The position numbers and the translations under genes are program-made. 64,000 nucleotides of DNA from Phoronis australis (lineage: Eukaryota > Phoronida > Phoronidae). The stretch's first letter is position 1, and each line of letters begins with the position of its first letter. The DNA lies in NCBI GenBank assembly GCA_002633005.1, contig NMRA01000051.1:62001-126000 (forward strand), given 5' to 3'. The notes beneath the pieces are model-generated. The model was not told the origin of the DNA, ran no database searches, and worked only from the letters and a program-made list of their open reading frames with translations. Shown piece after piece: positions 13,149 through 26,257 of the stretch.

Positions 13149-15170
13149 GATTTCTGTATAAGGTGATACACGTAACAACGATTGCTATTGGTTGCAAAGA
13201 CCTCAATTGTCGAATAGTGCTCGTTGTTTCATCTCTAGTTTGAGTCACGTGGTACTTCAACATGGTAGCCCCCATGTACAAGGCGTAGCTTGTCATCAAA
13301 AGGATTGAGTTGCGTAAGGGACCGTACGCATTATAGGGTGCGGTGTACAGCGACATTGATAATGGCTTCCAGGTGATGTTTGTTGCGTTTTTTAAGTATT
13401 GTAGTATTAATGGGTGGTCAGGTACGCCAATTGTTGCCACCGAGTGGCTTGTTGACGTGTCGGTGTTGACCAGGGCTGGCCGATTGGTAGACACACCCAT
13501 TTTTACAGTTTTTTAGGCGATATTTGATCACCCGAACTTAGGCTAACCATTTTAGTCAACTTATTAGATAAATGTGAGAAACGCAAAATAAATCACACCA
13601 AAACACATTACCAGCGATTATTTGCAAATTTGTCCGTGATTTCAAAGACGATGTGGCCACAACACTGAGAACACATCCAAGATGTTGTGGATACCGGAGC
13701 TGGTTTTACTTCACCGGAGTACTTGTTGTACTCTTGTTGTTTAACTATGTATTATTAAGGTTTATGGACAACAGGTCCTCTCTAGGTGCATTGTCCAAAC
13801 TGTACTACCTCTGTAGAATCAAAACATAGATGATTGACACTACTTGGTTAAAAGTCAAGTAAATGGGTTCCTACCACAGGCGTCCTCAGCTTCTGATCGT
13901 CCCCAATATACTACATATAATACTACAAGGTATGACACTCCCGACTAGAAATTCCATGGGTGCTTCACTTCAGCCGTCCATAGCAAACATAAAACTCAAT
14001 AAATTTACACAAAACAGGGGTTCAACAAACCATGAAGAATTGTTCTTTCTCCCAATACCATTCACGGTGTCCTGTTACGGCGACTTCGTAAGAAATTCGC
14101 AGTCAAAACACAAAAATGTTCACAAAAAGCCCCCACACACTTTCATCCTAGGCCCGTCGAGGTCAAGGACGGTACGGGAATTGCCGGTTTGTCACGTAAA
14201 GTCACGAATATAAGGAGAATGTCACTGAGGATGAGTGAATGCTAGGACACTTAGAGAAATGGCAAATTCGAGGATGCTTGAAGTGTTGCTGAGATCTCTA
14301 AACAAGATGGCACCGTGTTGTGCAGAGCTAGGGGAGGAAGATCATAAAGAGTAGTTTCAGCTGTTGTTATCTAATCCCGTGCATGCCTCTTGGAATTGCT
14401 CACATGCAGCAAGTGCGCTTTGGCCGACCAGTCCAGACACAAGAACGAAGCGCTGGAGACCAAGCTTGGAATCTCAGTAAACTTGCACAATTTTTAATTT
14501 TTTCAAAACTGCCATTTTAATGATTGTACGAAGACAAGTAATACCTGCATCCTTCGAGTGACCCGCGTACTTTGTTCAATAGTTTGTCTTACTTTGATTG
14601 AAGGACACTCATGCGGACCCATAATGTACCCACTCTTTCTACATAACTAGTTGGTAGAACACAGTTTATGTCTGGACTACATTTTAATGCATCTTGGGAT
14701 ATGAATTGTGTTAAGTTACCTAGGCATAGAAACACTGAACGGTTCTATGCTTGCATAGTTTTTTTTTGAAATGTTGATGAGGAAGCGAACACGGTAGAGC
14801 ATATTTTAGCGTCGTTTAACTGAAGTATGCTTACCGACCCTCAGTGAAAGTACACCAGGAGTGCAACCATACATCATTAACTTTGTTGTTTGTCCCTCAA
14901 ACAATAATTTGTATGAAAAAGATCGATTTTGGCAATTATTTTTGTCCAAAATTGTTGATATTATACCCAGATGTACAACTTTTGCTGAGTATGCTGAAAA
15001 TTCTTCAGTTTGGGACACAATGTGATGGACAAGTAAAATGTTTGTCCTTTTTGAATTTAATTTTTCACACTTGCCAACCTTCAAAATCCTTCAGTAGAGT
15101 TTACATTTGTTTGAAGTCAGGGTAACGTTCCATCAATGTGGACATTCTTAAAGGTTGTTTTCTATTTTAG
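13149..15170. other. Interval between SELENOI exon 1 and the first visible EndoU exon
   Basis: Head-to-head region that should hold the SELENOI promoter and the unseen first exon(s) of the EndoU gene. It contains the solitary hAT arm. A 132-codon minus-strand ORF (13102-13500) overlaps SELENOI exon 1 in another frame and is more likely 5' UTR than a gene. I could not identify a start exon for EndoU. Confidence 0.4.
13875..14206 (+). mobile_element. Solitary arm of the same hAT-like family
   Basis: About 330 bp, highly similar to the left arm of the element at 11997 and starting with the same CACAGGCGTCC terminus. It continues about 20 bp further inwards (ccggtttgtcacgtaaagtc), a stretch also present in the right arm of the first element but not in its left arm. 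No opposite arm or matching target duplication was found downstream, so it is a truncated or solo end, or part of a larger broken element. Confidence 0.75.
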
Positions 15171-18100
15171 TTTTGAGCCAGACCTTGAGTTGTCCGAAGT
15201 AATTACCAAGTTGTGGAAATTAGACGATAACAGATGTCAACCTGGGGTGGACTATGAAATTGATTTGCAAGGTAACAACTGCAATGTTGTGTAACACTCT
15301 GTATGACCCTGGTAACACTTTAAAAGTTTTATAAGTGGTTCCTCAACTTCGTGTGTGAAGTGAGTTTTCCTTGCAATTTTTAATGCCTTTCATAGTCTGT
15401 TTTTGTTCAGAGTTAAATTTCCCTTCTCCCCCAAGCTACGAAAAATTGTTAGCAGGTTGCAGCCACAACACTACATCTGGTGCTGAAAGCAAAACTGGGA
15501 TCAGCACCATTTTTATGCACCCATGTGTTTATATGTGGGTGCATATTGCCATCGTCTCTGTCTGGGCGTCCGGTGTTCGGCATCCACAAATCCTAAAACC
15601 CTCCTATGAAACTGACGGCAGATGACAACTAATTTCGGATGGATCCGACTGCCGGTATGCCCCCTAGTGGCAAGTTTAGTTTTTCACATTTACCTATGTA
15701 TCTTCAAAGGTCCTTAACGGATTTTCATGAAATTTGGCATATAGGCATCAGTTTGTGAGAAGACGCTATCCTCCCATTTTTGGATGGATTCGAGGTATTG
15801 TGGGCTACCTAGTGGCCATTTTTACTGTTTTCTGCCCCTCTATGAACCAAACCACTCTAAGGATGAAAGTGATATGTTCTTAGTGTGAAGAGGACTGTTG
15901 ACGGTGATTTTCCGCCAACTACGAATGTCAGTTTTGTTTTTTTTTGTGCCCATTGCTGTATTTCCTAAACTCACTGCAGGATCGATATTAAATTTTTAGC
16001 TAGTGTATTTATATGAAGTTGACAATGGACGACGACGACATTCAGATGGATCCAACGAATGCCGTGCCCCCTAGTGGCAATTTCATTTTTTCCGTTTCCT
16101 CTATTTCTCTCAAGTTTCTTGACGGATTTTTATGAAACTTGTTAAATAGCTTTCTATTAAAGAAACAATGGCATGTTCCCATTTTCAGATGGATTCAACA
16201 TATTTTGCCCAATCTAGTGGCCATTTTTATGATAAAAATATACACCCATCGAAGCACATCGTTTGCGGTGCATTCGTGGATGCATTTCAATTCTCTGCGT
16301 TGCTCTTGTCTTTATGATGTCATTGGAGATAGTGGGTCTTCAGACTTAAAATTTTACCCATTTCCTAAAAACAATATTTTTCTTCCTCAAAGTACATAAG
16401 TCTTACACACTATACCCATAATTGCATGTTTCTGGGGTCCTAGGTAACCTTATTGTTATTATTCCTAAACAGTGATATGTGCAATTATGTGTTGAAACCT
16501 TATACCATAGCGGCAAAGTGGTTGCATTAGGCAAAATTTCTGATTTAATCCTTTAAAATCACTTTTCATGAACAATTGTTCAAACTTCTGGTACCTAAAC
16601 CTGCCACCTACTCATCTTCCATTTGTCAAATGCTTTGGTTGTTCATCTGCATGTTCATGGGTGTGAACTTTGTAAACGACTGGTGAACAGTAAGGAGTAC
16701 AAAGTGATTGTTTCATTGGAACAAGCCTGCTTGATAAAGGTGTTTCAATGCAGGGTTTAGTCTATCTTCCTCATGGTGCTTTTTAACCAATGTACTTCTT
16801 ATCGTGTGTGCTGCCTGCAGTTGTTTGATCATTAGATGAATTTTGTTCTGATAATTATGTATAATTCTTGTGGTGTTCACACAAAACATATTGGTATATA
16901 CAGGTAGCAGTATGCCTTGTATACAAAATTCATTAAAGACCTCACTATTTTTATTTGCCAAAATTGACAACATATAGAAATGGCTGTACTGCCACAAGCA
17001 GTTTAATTACATTTAATACCAACACAAAGTTCACTATGTAACATTGTTTTCAGCAATGTTATACCAAGTGGTTATGACGTAAAATTAGTAATGTACAGTA
17101 ATTCCATGAGAACGGCCAGTTTTGTAATGCATAATAACTTGTTATGTGGAAAACGTTGTCCTTTGGCCAAATCTTTACAAGTATGAATTGATTTGTGTGA
17201 TAGGTGGATGTTCCAGTCATCATAAAAATTGAGATGCATTGGCCCGACAACAAATTGTCTTTCTTGACACCTCAGTTACTTTCGTCAAAAGGGTGCCATC
17301 CAAGACCTTTTTATGTATAGGCCCATGGCACAAAAACTATGAAGTCTCGAGTTGTACAAAATTTGTTTTTGTGAACGGAAAACATTTGAGAAATTTGGAC
17401 AAGCTTCAGTAAGTAAACTTGAGGTGCCTCCCTTCAATAATCAAAATATATATAAATAGCCATGTATTGGTCTCAGTAGCATTCGACTCTGTAGCTTTCA
17501 TGTTTGCCACCTGGCATGTCTCCATGTATATTTACACTACTAACATGATGATGTAATTGCCACATACAGGTGCACTTTTAGCTTTGTGTTGTTTTATTCA
17601 TGTCTGTCAATGGTGGTGATCATTGTACTGTTATATAACCTACTCCCCAAGAAACAGCTGTTACCTAGGCGTTACAAATGACACGAACTCAAGAGAGTTT
17701 GCTGCAAAAAATCAAGTATTTACTGAAAAATTTATGCATTATTCGAAACATTTTACCAAACATGTGCTTTGTAATGATAAACACAAACAAATTTCATGTA
17801 AACATAATATGTGAATGCTCCCTGATGATAAAAAAGCAGAGTTTGGAGGAATAGAATGCCGTTTACTAGTCAGAAAAGAATTTTTTGCAAGAAAAGAGCT
17901 ACATTGATAAGAACGATACGCTATTATTTCAAATGTCCCATGCGGGACAAGAGAGGGGAAGATTGTTTACTCCCAAAATGGTATTTTGTTCTTCAACCTG
18001 TGCTTCCTGTTGACTCAGCAATTACACATTTGATCAACAATTAGTTTATGCTATTAGAACTTTGGTCAAGAGATACTTGGTTTGAGTCTAAGCTTGTATA

Positions 18101-21100
18101 CTGTACTCACCAAAGATGAGACAAAGTGACTGGACAATTCCCTGTCGTGGCAGCTGAGTGAGAGTAGCTGGTCCAGGAATGAATTAATTTGGGTTTGAAA
18201 GGGGTAACTAGTCTGCATAGTGGCTTAGAATTTCATTTGCAGATGGTTTTAAATCATGGGTGCACTTCATACGCAATAGCCATTTTGAAATTGAAATTCA
18301 AGGTCAATGAAAGTAGTTCTTATTGAACCTTACTCTTAGTCATATTCTATGACTGTATTATAGCTTAACAAAGGGATTATGATTGATCTGAGAAGATAGC
18401 TGTTTTATTACCCCCTATGGATAGCTGAATAGCTGATCCTGGAATGACCATCGTGGCCATCGATGATCGGTCATTAGCCATCATGGCGGGGGAGCAGTAA
18501 TGTGTCTGTTTACTTTACGTTATGTTGAAAAACCAGAACATACCTGATCTCATTTATGTGCTCAGGCCAGGTATAATCTATAGCGATTTACTGAACTTTT
18601 CATCTTAAATGTTTGTTTTTCTTCCAGGTTATGTAACAAATTCTAGGTCAGTTGGTAGAGACTTTGCCAAAAGAAATCTGTTCTCTTTTGTCAACAAAGA
18701 AAAGATCTTTGAAAGGGACACTTACAAACGTGAGTTACTCAAAAGTCCTTGTTTATTGTCTTATAGCTGTGAGAAAGTTACTACCGTAATCGTTCGGGTT
18801 AACGCCCTGGGCGGTTAAATTGGCGAACCCAAAAAATCGGGGGTGGGCGGTTAACCAGACATGGGCGCTTAAACGTGAAATTTCAAGAAATCGGGGGGGG
18901 GNNNNNNNNNNNNNNNNNNNNNNNNNNNNNNNNNNNNNNNNNNNNNNNNNNNNNNNNNNNNNNNNNNNNNNNNNNNNNNNNNNNNNNNNNNNNNNNNNNN
19001 NNNNNNNNNNNNNNNNNNNNNNNNNNNNNNNNNNNNNNNNNNNNNNNNNNNNNNNNNNNNNNNNNNNNNNNNNNNNNNNNNNNNNNNNNNNNNNNNNNNN
19101 NNNNNNNNNNNNNNNNNNNNNNNNNNNNNNNNNNNNNNNNNNNNNNNNNNNNNNNNNNNNNNNNNNNNNNNNNNNNNNNNNNNNNNNNNNNNNNNNNNNN
19201 NNNNNNNNNNNNNNNNNNNNNNNNNNNNNNNNNNNNNNNNNNNNNNNNNNNNNNNNNNNNNNNNNNNNNNNNNNNNNNNNNNNNNNNNNNNNNNNNNNNN
19301 NNNNNNNNNNNNNNNNNNNNNNNNNNNNNNNNNNNNNNNNNNNNNNNNNNNNNNNNNNNNNNNNNNNNNNNNNNNNNNNNNNNNNNNNNNNNNNNNNNNN
19401 NNNNNNNNNNNNNNNNNNNNNNNNNNNNNNNNNNNNNNNNNNNNNNNNNNNNNNNNNNNNNNNNNNNNNNNNNNNNNNNNNNNNNNNNNNNNNNNNNNNN
19501 NNNNNNNNNNNNNNNNNNNNNNNNNNNNNNNNNNNNNNNNNNNNNNNNNNNNNNNNNNNNNNNNNNNNNNNNNNNNNNNNNNNNNNNNNNNNNNNNNNNN
19601 NGTGTAGACGCCAGCGCGGTTCCTAAAGTTTGCGAACATGAGAAGAAAAGAAAGTGACAAAGTGTTCAAGTATTACATTTTGAAGTTAATCGATGACCCG
19701 TTACAATAATTTGTTACTGGTATCATAATTCACATTGCTAAACCGCGGTCTCTGAGGCCGTCGTTGCACTCAATGTTATCATCGATCTTAATCTAAAAGG
19801 TCGGGGATTCGCGTTTCCTATTAGCACAGGGCGGTAATCACCAATCGGCAAAAGTAGGGGATGGGCGGTTAACCGAGCAGTGGGCGGTTAATTGGAAATC
19901 TTCAAAAATAGCAGGGGGGCGGTTAACCGAGCAGTGGGCGGTTAAATCGAAATTCACCTAAAGTAGGGGGTGGGCGGTTAACTGAGCATGGGCGTTAACC
20001 CGAACGATTACGGTATATTTCTCTCATTTTTAAAGAAGTGCATAGAAGCACGCTTATTGTTGACGTATGTTGTTCATTTTTATATGTCCACGTGAACACG
20101 TTAATTTTCGGACACTCACAGATCCAACTCTGTCTGCTATGGCAATTTACTTGGTTATATCTGTCCGTTTCCCACGTCAAGTTTTTAAACGAGTCCGCAT
20201 AAAATATTGCAACGTAATGCAAAATACTGAAACTCCGGGTGTACATTAGACAGATGAAGTGAGTTTGATTCCCCAGAGGCCATGTCAGTTAACCTGGTAG
20301 CAGATTCATTTTATTGGGAGTCAATTTTGAAGCTTCAAAACAAATTGTAATGTTTTTTTAACAGATTCACCCAAGGGTAACGCAAAAGTAGGTTTCTGAA
20401 ACCTATTTCACACCAGAAAACTGGGCCAAGGTGAGGTGTGCATGGGGTCACAGTGACTGGCATGACTGCATACTGATATTCACCTCGTGAGATGTGTCCC
20501 TTTCCATGCAGTGCTGCTCCCCAAAGTAGCAATTTTATTTTTGGATATCATCCTCTTTTTTTGAACTTTTGCAGTTATGTTTCGATTAAAAATAAATTAG
20601 CACCACCAGCTAATTTTCACGTCCCCCCTTTTGGCAGTTTTGACAATGATGTGATGCACTTAGTGATTCATGCAAGTTAAATTTTGTAGCTGTATTTTTA
20701 TCAGTAAGGAGATAAATAAATATCTCAGGAGTCATTTTAAGGGGTTAAAAGTTCTTGATCTGGTTCCTAAGTTTTGATTTCTGTAGTACAGTTATTGTTG
20801 TTCATTACAGTAGTGGCTATAATAATGAAGACCGATTGGTAATTAAACTTTAGGTTTCCGCGCCCTTCTGGATAACTATGAGAGTACGACTGGTCTTCCT
20901 GAGGTTGTGACGGATCAGGAGATTTCTGAGAACAACGCCTTTCTGGATGCCTGCATGGACACAGCTGTGATGCAGGAGGCTCATAAGTACCTTGTGTCCA
21001 AAAGGAAAGCAGCCAAAGACCCTGAGGTTTTCAAGACGGAGCTGTACAATTTGTGGTTTAATTTGTACAGACGTACGAGGGGCGACAGGTAAAGCCAAAA

Positions 21101-22025
21101 AGGAATTGTTTTTTCTGATGTCTGCCTGCCAAGGCCTCGTGATTTGTTTGGAAAAACTGCGCCAATGCACATATCAGCCAGGCTGGAAATGCCATGATTT
21201 CCCAAGTGTTGAGTCACAGACCATTTTTACTCATCGCAGGTAGATTTCTATTTTTGAAAAAGTGAATAACTTAAACCAATGCTGCACCATACTATTCGAT
21301 TTTCAAAAAGAAACATCCCCCAGAAGCATTGGATGTTAATCTGTATTTGGCATGTACTTGCAAGCTTATGCATACTGAAATCCCATCAGTTTCATTAATA
21401 GGTAGCTCCAAATTTCATTTTCTTTTCCAGAGATTTCGACTCATCTGGTTTTGAACATGTTTTTGTCGGTGAGACACGTGGTAAAGACGTGACTGGCTTC
21501 CATAACTGGATCCAGTTTTTTCTCCAAGAAGAGCTTGGTCACATCGACTACAAGGGATACTTCCGCCGTGAGACTGTAAGCTATTTTATAACATTTTCTC
21601 TACATTTTCTACGTTAAACACACTTCTTTATTTTTCCATCTTTAAATTTAATAGCAGAAGTTTCAAACCAAGTAAATTTAGTATTTTAATGCTTTGTTTA
21701 GAATGTCACCTTTCATAATTTTTTGAACTTTTCTGTTTTGTGTAAGCCTTTTTGTTTGTTCCAGACTGATGAAGAACACCCACGTTTCATCACTCTTCAG
21801 TTTGAGTGGAACAGTCGCGACGGGAAGAAAGGCAAGCCCATGGGAGGCTCTTTCATCGGCACGAGTCCGGAGTTTGAACTGGCTCTCTACACTATCTGCT
21901 TCCTCTTGGGCGATGGGCCAAAGATCAACTTGAAAATAGAAGATTACGAGGTTGTGCTTACGTGTTACAGGCATGGTAAAGGGTTAGGCACCAGTTATCC
22001 TACTGTGTATACACCGCGCTGGTAA
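15171..22025 (+). CDS. ENDOU: EndoU (XendoU-family) poly(U)-specific endoribonuclease, N-terminus missing
   Basis: Metal-dependent endoribonuclease that cuts after uridylates and leaves 2',3'-cyclic phosphates. Exons: 15171-15271, 18628-18729, 20854-21088, 21431-21575, 21765-22025 (TAA 22023-22025). All joins keep frame and give 280 visible codons, about a full EndoU domain. Family landmarks in order: ELSEVITKLWKLDDNRC with PGVDYEIDLQG; LFSFVN; ALLDNYE; AFLDACMDTAVM; NLWFNLYRR; FEHVFVGE; GFHNW; DYKGY; PRFITLQFEW; GTSPEFELALYTICFL; and a C-terminus ending PTVYTPRW. The two catalytic histidines (FEHVF, GFHNW) and the lysine (DYKGY) known from the Xenopus enzyme are all present, and all lie in the single exon 21431-21575. 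The first visible exon starts in codon phase 2, so at least one upstream exon (perhaps a signal peptide) exists and is not identified. Intron 1 contains a dispersed-repeat copy; intron 2 contains the TIR element and the assembly gap. AATAAA at 22889-22894 is a candidate poly(A) signal. Confidence 0.95.
15513..16310 (-). mobile_element. Dispersed CTCF-motif repeat family, copy 1
   Basis: About 800 bp in EndoU intron 1. It shares its ends and internal modules with copies at 28938, 57309, 59218 and 61602, but in opposite window orientation. The low-coordinate end is a palindrome (tatgcacccat ... atgtgggtgcata, 15514-15545) followed by a 'gtctgggcgtccgg' tract. The high-coordinate end reads tctgcgttgctcttgtc. 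Modules of the type CCACTAGGGGGCA and 'tttcatgaaat' recur inside. There is no coding capacity. Confidence 0.75.
16064..16077 (-). promoter_or_regulatory. CTCF-like core motif (14/14 match)
   Basis: On the minus strand it reads CCACTAGGGGGCAC, which fits the animal CTCF core consensus CCASYAGRKGGCRS at every position. It lies within repeat copy 1. Binding is inferred, not shown. Confidence 0.4.
18784..20013. mobile_element. TA-flanked terminal-inverted-repeat element (Tc1/mariner-like MITE) containing the assembly gap
   Basis: The left end TACCGTAATCGTTCGGGTTA (18782 on) and the right end ending in the exact reverse complement (19990-20015) form a perfect 26-bp inverted repeat. The outermost TA on each side is best read as the target duplication, as in the Tc1/mariner superfamily. 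The interior is an array of diverged GGGCGGTTAACCGAGCAGTG units, visible on both sides of the N run. No transposase is visible; 700 bases are hidden by the gap. It sits in EndoU intron 2, 55 bp after the exon donor. Confidence 0.75.
18902..19601. other. Assembly gap (700 N)
   Basis: A run of 700 N inside the GGGCGGTTAA tandem array, so the true length is probably unknown. Two 260-residue readings that span it are artefacts. Confidence 0.99.
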
Positions 22026-25000
22026 TCGGATTTGAGATTGGCTAATCCATGAATGATAGTCTTGCCCTTGATAAAAATGGAATCCAAAAACAATAGGGGA
22101 AAGCAACTATTTTAATGTTATCTTTAGTAAAGTTACAGATTCTTAGATCTTGATCAGACATTTATCCATTTTAGCTAATTACTGTTCTTCTGGCATGCCA
22201 TCACTCTCCACACACGAGACAACTCCTAAGCTAACGTTTGGGGTTTGTTACCCCAACACCTCAACGAGCCTAAGCCAGACTGGCTAATCCATCCTAATCG
22301 ATTAACAAATTAATCCCTGTGGTGCTTAGCTGCGATGCTGAAGAAAACCTATTCACTAATTTCTCTGATAATGCATCAAATGTAAAATTCAAAGACAGCT
22401 ATTGTATACTTTTCAATTTTAGAAACAGTGATGTTGGTTGTATGCCTCACTTATTTTTGTTTTTCAACTTTGAAACTGGTACTCTTAATGGGCCTGTTGG
22501 TTTACGACTGCAATTTTCTCATCCAACATGTTCAGCCAAGTCCATGAATAGCGACTAGCTCAGTTTAGTCTGACAGTGCCATCAAGCCTTTGTTGTGCCG
22601 AGGAACTCGCTTGGTACTCTGGGGCAAACAGTGCACGCTTTTTCATCCACTTGCGTACAAACCCTCTTAGCCTAAGATTTGCCTATTGTAAGTGACATAT
22701 AAACCACCCAGCAAAAGGTCCGCAACTTGGCCTTTAGCTGTTACTATTTACTTCAGTTTCTGTTGTTGCATGGAGATATAGCTACACATGGTGAACAGTT
22801 GCTTTCCTCTTTAAATCTGTACTGTGATGTGATAGTTACTCATTATTCACATTTAGAATGCTATCCCCTGACCTCGCAATAAGAGTAGAATAAATGTCAC
22901 AAATAGTAATTGGACGTGGGACACTTGTGGAGTTTATGACAATTAAAGGATGAATTGTATTACTGATATGTTAGCACAGCACAGATGAACTCTTGTGATC
23001 AAGTTGGTGATGGACTATGTGTTGGTAAATTTTATCAAGAATAGGCTTTTCAACATTGTAATCAAAAGTGAGAATTGTTGCACTGTAGGAAGATGTACAT
23101 TTCACAGGATTGATGACGCAACTAAGGAGGTTTGGAGTTAGCGTAAAACTACGAGTGTGTTTCTTTTTCATTCCTGTTTCATTCAGTCAACTTTCCAATA
23201 ATTCTAGTCAACCCTCATTATGTGCAATTGACTGTTATGCTATTTAATGAACCAATCAAGGCTGTCCAGTTCCTGACATCAAAGTCTTATGTAGTGGTAT
23301 TTATGTCAAGTCAAAGTAGCAAACATTAGGTTCGGCGAGTCTTACAGCAACAAGTGAACTCCATTTGTTGTATGGCATTATTGTCCGAGACCACAGTTTA
23401 CATTTACTTTTGGATGGATCAAACTGCTGTGGGCATGTGTTGGAATTAGGTAAGATGCATCAGCGACAATCAATTTTCAGCATTGACATAATGGCCATGC
23501 AGTTATATGATTCAAAGTTCAAAATACCGCTGAAAGCACACTGTTTAATGAGAAGCCGTGGGTGCATATCGGTACTTAATGTTGCTCGTTGTGTAATTTA
23601 ACACGATATTGCAATTTGCAGTTATGACTATAAAGCAATATATTAGAATGCTCATTAAAATTCATTGACTACCTCTGATCCAGTATTAAAACTAATTACC
23701 GTAATAAGGTGATAACAATGGAGTTTACTTATTAAAACTTTGAAAGGTTGTTCACAGGCACTAACAATTGTTATAGTTTGTTCTAGTAAAACGTTAGCAC
23801 TTGTAAACTAGTAAGTTTTGCAAAATGTCTTCCAGTTTGATTGCAGTTCCTTGCCAATTAAGATTTTGTTTAGCACTGTTTTGTTGTGAATTCATTGGGC
23901 TGTATTTGGCAATTGTGAAGTACGGTTTCTAAAATTGTATAATGTTCAACAAAAAGTAAATTTTGAATGTTTTCTATTAATGGTTGGTGTATGCAATCAG
24001 AGGGTGCTAATGGTCTCGTGAAAATACAACATTTTGTGGAAGTGAACTTGTATTACGGTCACATGCAATAGAGTGCCTTTGGTGGTAGTTAAAGGCTACT
24101 ACAGATGGAGGGCTAGCTCAGCTGTCTACCTCACTCTTGAGTTATAACTCATAGCTCCATGCTAGTTGTACAGTTTGACGTGGATGTGAGCTATGAGCTG
24201 AGCTCATTTACTCTTGAGCAGCATAGCTCTCCATCTACTGTGGCTTTATGCAGCATATCAAAATGATCATATTGCTCGTGAGGGAGATGTGCTTTGACTT
24301 ATTGCCCCAGTCATGCTGCAACGAGCCGTACTGCAGTGGTAACAGGATTTAAAAGAGTTGTAGCAGAGTAAAGTTTGAAACAAGAATTACTTCCTAGTTA
24401 GACAGTCAGCATTGTAATGTGCGATTACTGTACGATTTAAGTGGAACTTTTTGGTGCTCGTTTTCTCAGATGTTTTTGCTAAATCCTCCTGCCTTGTTCA
24501 CTTTCTGCATTGCTCAGACATATGAAAGCCCAAATATATGGTGCAACTTAAAGACCATGAAATGTTTGCTTTCTATGTCTAAAATCCAATTTGGGCTATC
24601 AATTGGAACGTTTTCCATGGAATTATATTTTTTTTTCTGAATAAGCGCCTTTTGCAGAGTTTTACTACCTACCACATGAGCTTTATGTTTTAACATTGAT
24701 TTTTGAAATGATTGTTTAAGAATTCATACTGTTGTTTATTGAATGTTATAACTGAATCCTTTAGCAGTTTCCAGCTAGTCATTTGATGATAGATCAGATA
24801 GGTTTACAGGTCCTTTAATAGTTAGTACGACTTTTTGTTGCAGTATATTGATTCTTAGTAATCTTTTGGTATTTTGTAACTTTAATTTTCAATAAATTTT
24901 GGTGACTAGAGTGTTGCACCCTGTGTGTGGTTTTTGCAAAGCAGCTTATACATTTTTGAGCCATCCAGGAATTTCATGATATATTTGACCATAAGACACA

Positions 25001-26257
25001 GGGAAAAGAGCTGGTTTGAGAGAGGAGTGCAGGAGGCCAGTTACATTCAAAATGTAAATCCTCCCTTTACAAGCTATAGGTGGCGCCAGAAACGAATTGT
25101 CCTCAGCATGGAATGAGAATATAGACACCACTAGACAAATAAAATACCACGTTAGCTAGAGTTCCCGCCACTAACACTTTGCTTCAACCCATCGGAGGAG
25201 ACGACAGGTCTCCGAGGTACTAGAAATTTTGGTAAAAATTCAGTCCAGCAGACACGCCTTATCACTATATTATTGCCACTTATGATTATAGAATCAGCCT
25301 TGCCTAGTTCTTTACTTAGCTTAGAAGCGATTTCTGCGCTCAGGAAGAATTGGCAGTGTTGATTCTCCAAATCCAGCTCATACAATTTCAGGTATCGAGC
25401 AATAACAAGTTGTTAGTTCTTTCAAAGCCTTGACATCACCTCAAGTTTGACTGAGGACCATTTGAGACCAATTTTGTGATTTGTAACTAACCGAAATCAA
25501 AACTTTTATGACAGAATGCACAGGTTTAGTGCCACCTGTTGGACAATCAATATCAATTCTCAAGTTGACAACAAAGCACTTAAGTAAACTAACACAACTG
25601 TGTTTACATGGGTTGTAATTTTTATTAATTTTTCTCGTGAGTGAAAACTGATGGTATGAAACAAGTGGTCAAACTCAACATACAAAATGTACAAAATTAT
25701 CTTTAATGCTGGTCTTACAAAAGTAGACATCCAGAGCAATTTAATGAGGTGAAGCAGTCTTGTTAATTAAACATTTGCACAAAATGAACAATGCAGCATT
25801 TAAAGTCCAAATAAATTATAAACCATGAGTAAAATCATCCACCCAATTACTGTAGCAACATCTTCAAGTTGGATAATGCACTCTAAGTTCAGTCAACATT
25901 TACAATTTGAAAAAAAAAACGGTGTGATTTAAGTTTTGCGACCCATTAATTATGAGGGATGACAAATTTTATTAATTCTTTTCGTGAATACTTAGGAGCG
26001 ATTATATCTAGCCAGTCATTATATGTCTTTGACATACCATCAAGTGGAATCGTGACCACATGGTGCCACAAATCAATTGTACATGGTAATGAAGTAAAGT
26101 ATACCTACTTCATCGGCGATGTAACTCACCACAAATAGCACCAATTGTAATTCATTATCCTAGAGTGAAACAGTTAGCTACAAGACAGATGGGATAAACC
26201 AACCACAAAACCTATCCTGTAGACAGCAACGCTTTATGCAATCGACCCACAGAGCTG
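22026..26257. other. Interval between EndoU and TTC33 3' ends
   Basis: The two genes converge here. It contains the EndoU 3' UTR (AATAAA at 22889), an imperfect fold-back element at 24091-24247 and the TTC33 3' UTR. A minus-strand reading at 25152-25400 (about 85 codons, ending SVSGGNSS) looks somewhat protein-like (YLKLYELDLENQ, FFLSAEIASKLSKELG), but it lacks a start and clear splice sites and is not a family I recognise. A 13/14 CTCF-like match lies at 25529-25542. Confidence 0.45.
24091..24247. repeat. Short imperfect fold-back element
   Basis: The outer arms are similar: aaaggctactacagatggag at the left versus the inverse of ctccatctactgtggcttt at the right. Inner gagttataactcatagctcc and gagctatgagctgagctca also pair partly. 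The size (157 bp) and structure suit a MITE. No target duplication was resolved. Confidence 0.5.

Noticed and set aside
13102-13500. 132-codon minus-strand ORF with hydrophobic segments
   Set aside because: Overlaps SELENOI exon 1 in a different frame and runs through its likely 5' UTR; no family resemblance.
11907-14213. Repeated [20 protein letters not shown]... in three places
   Set aside because: It falls in the non-coding arms of the hAT fold-back family. Shared DNA explains the shared reading, and no transposase domain is present.
18820-19669. Three ~260-residue ORFs across the N run
   Set aside because: They consist almost wholly of unknown bases; artefact of the gap.
25152-25400. 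Minus-strand reading of about 85 codons, ending SVSGGNSS
   Set aside because: Somewhat protein-like, but no start, no clear acceptor and no recognised family. It lies downstream of the TTC33 stop. Kept only as a note.
25529-25542. CTCF-like match (13/14) outside the repeat family
   Set aside because: A single isolated motif is expected by chance at this degeneracy; not enough for a call.
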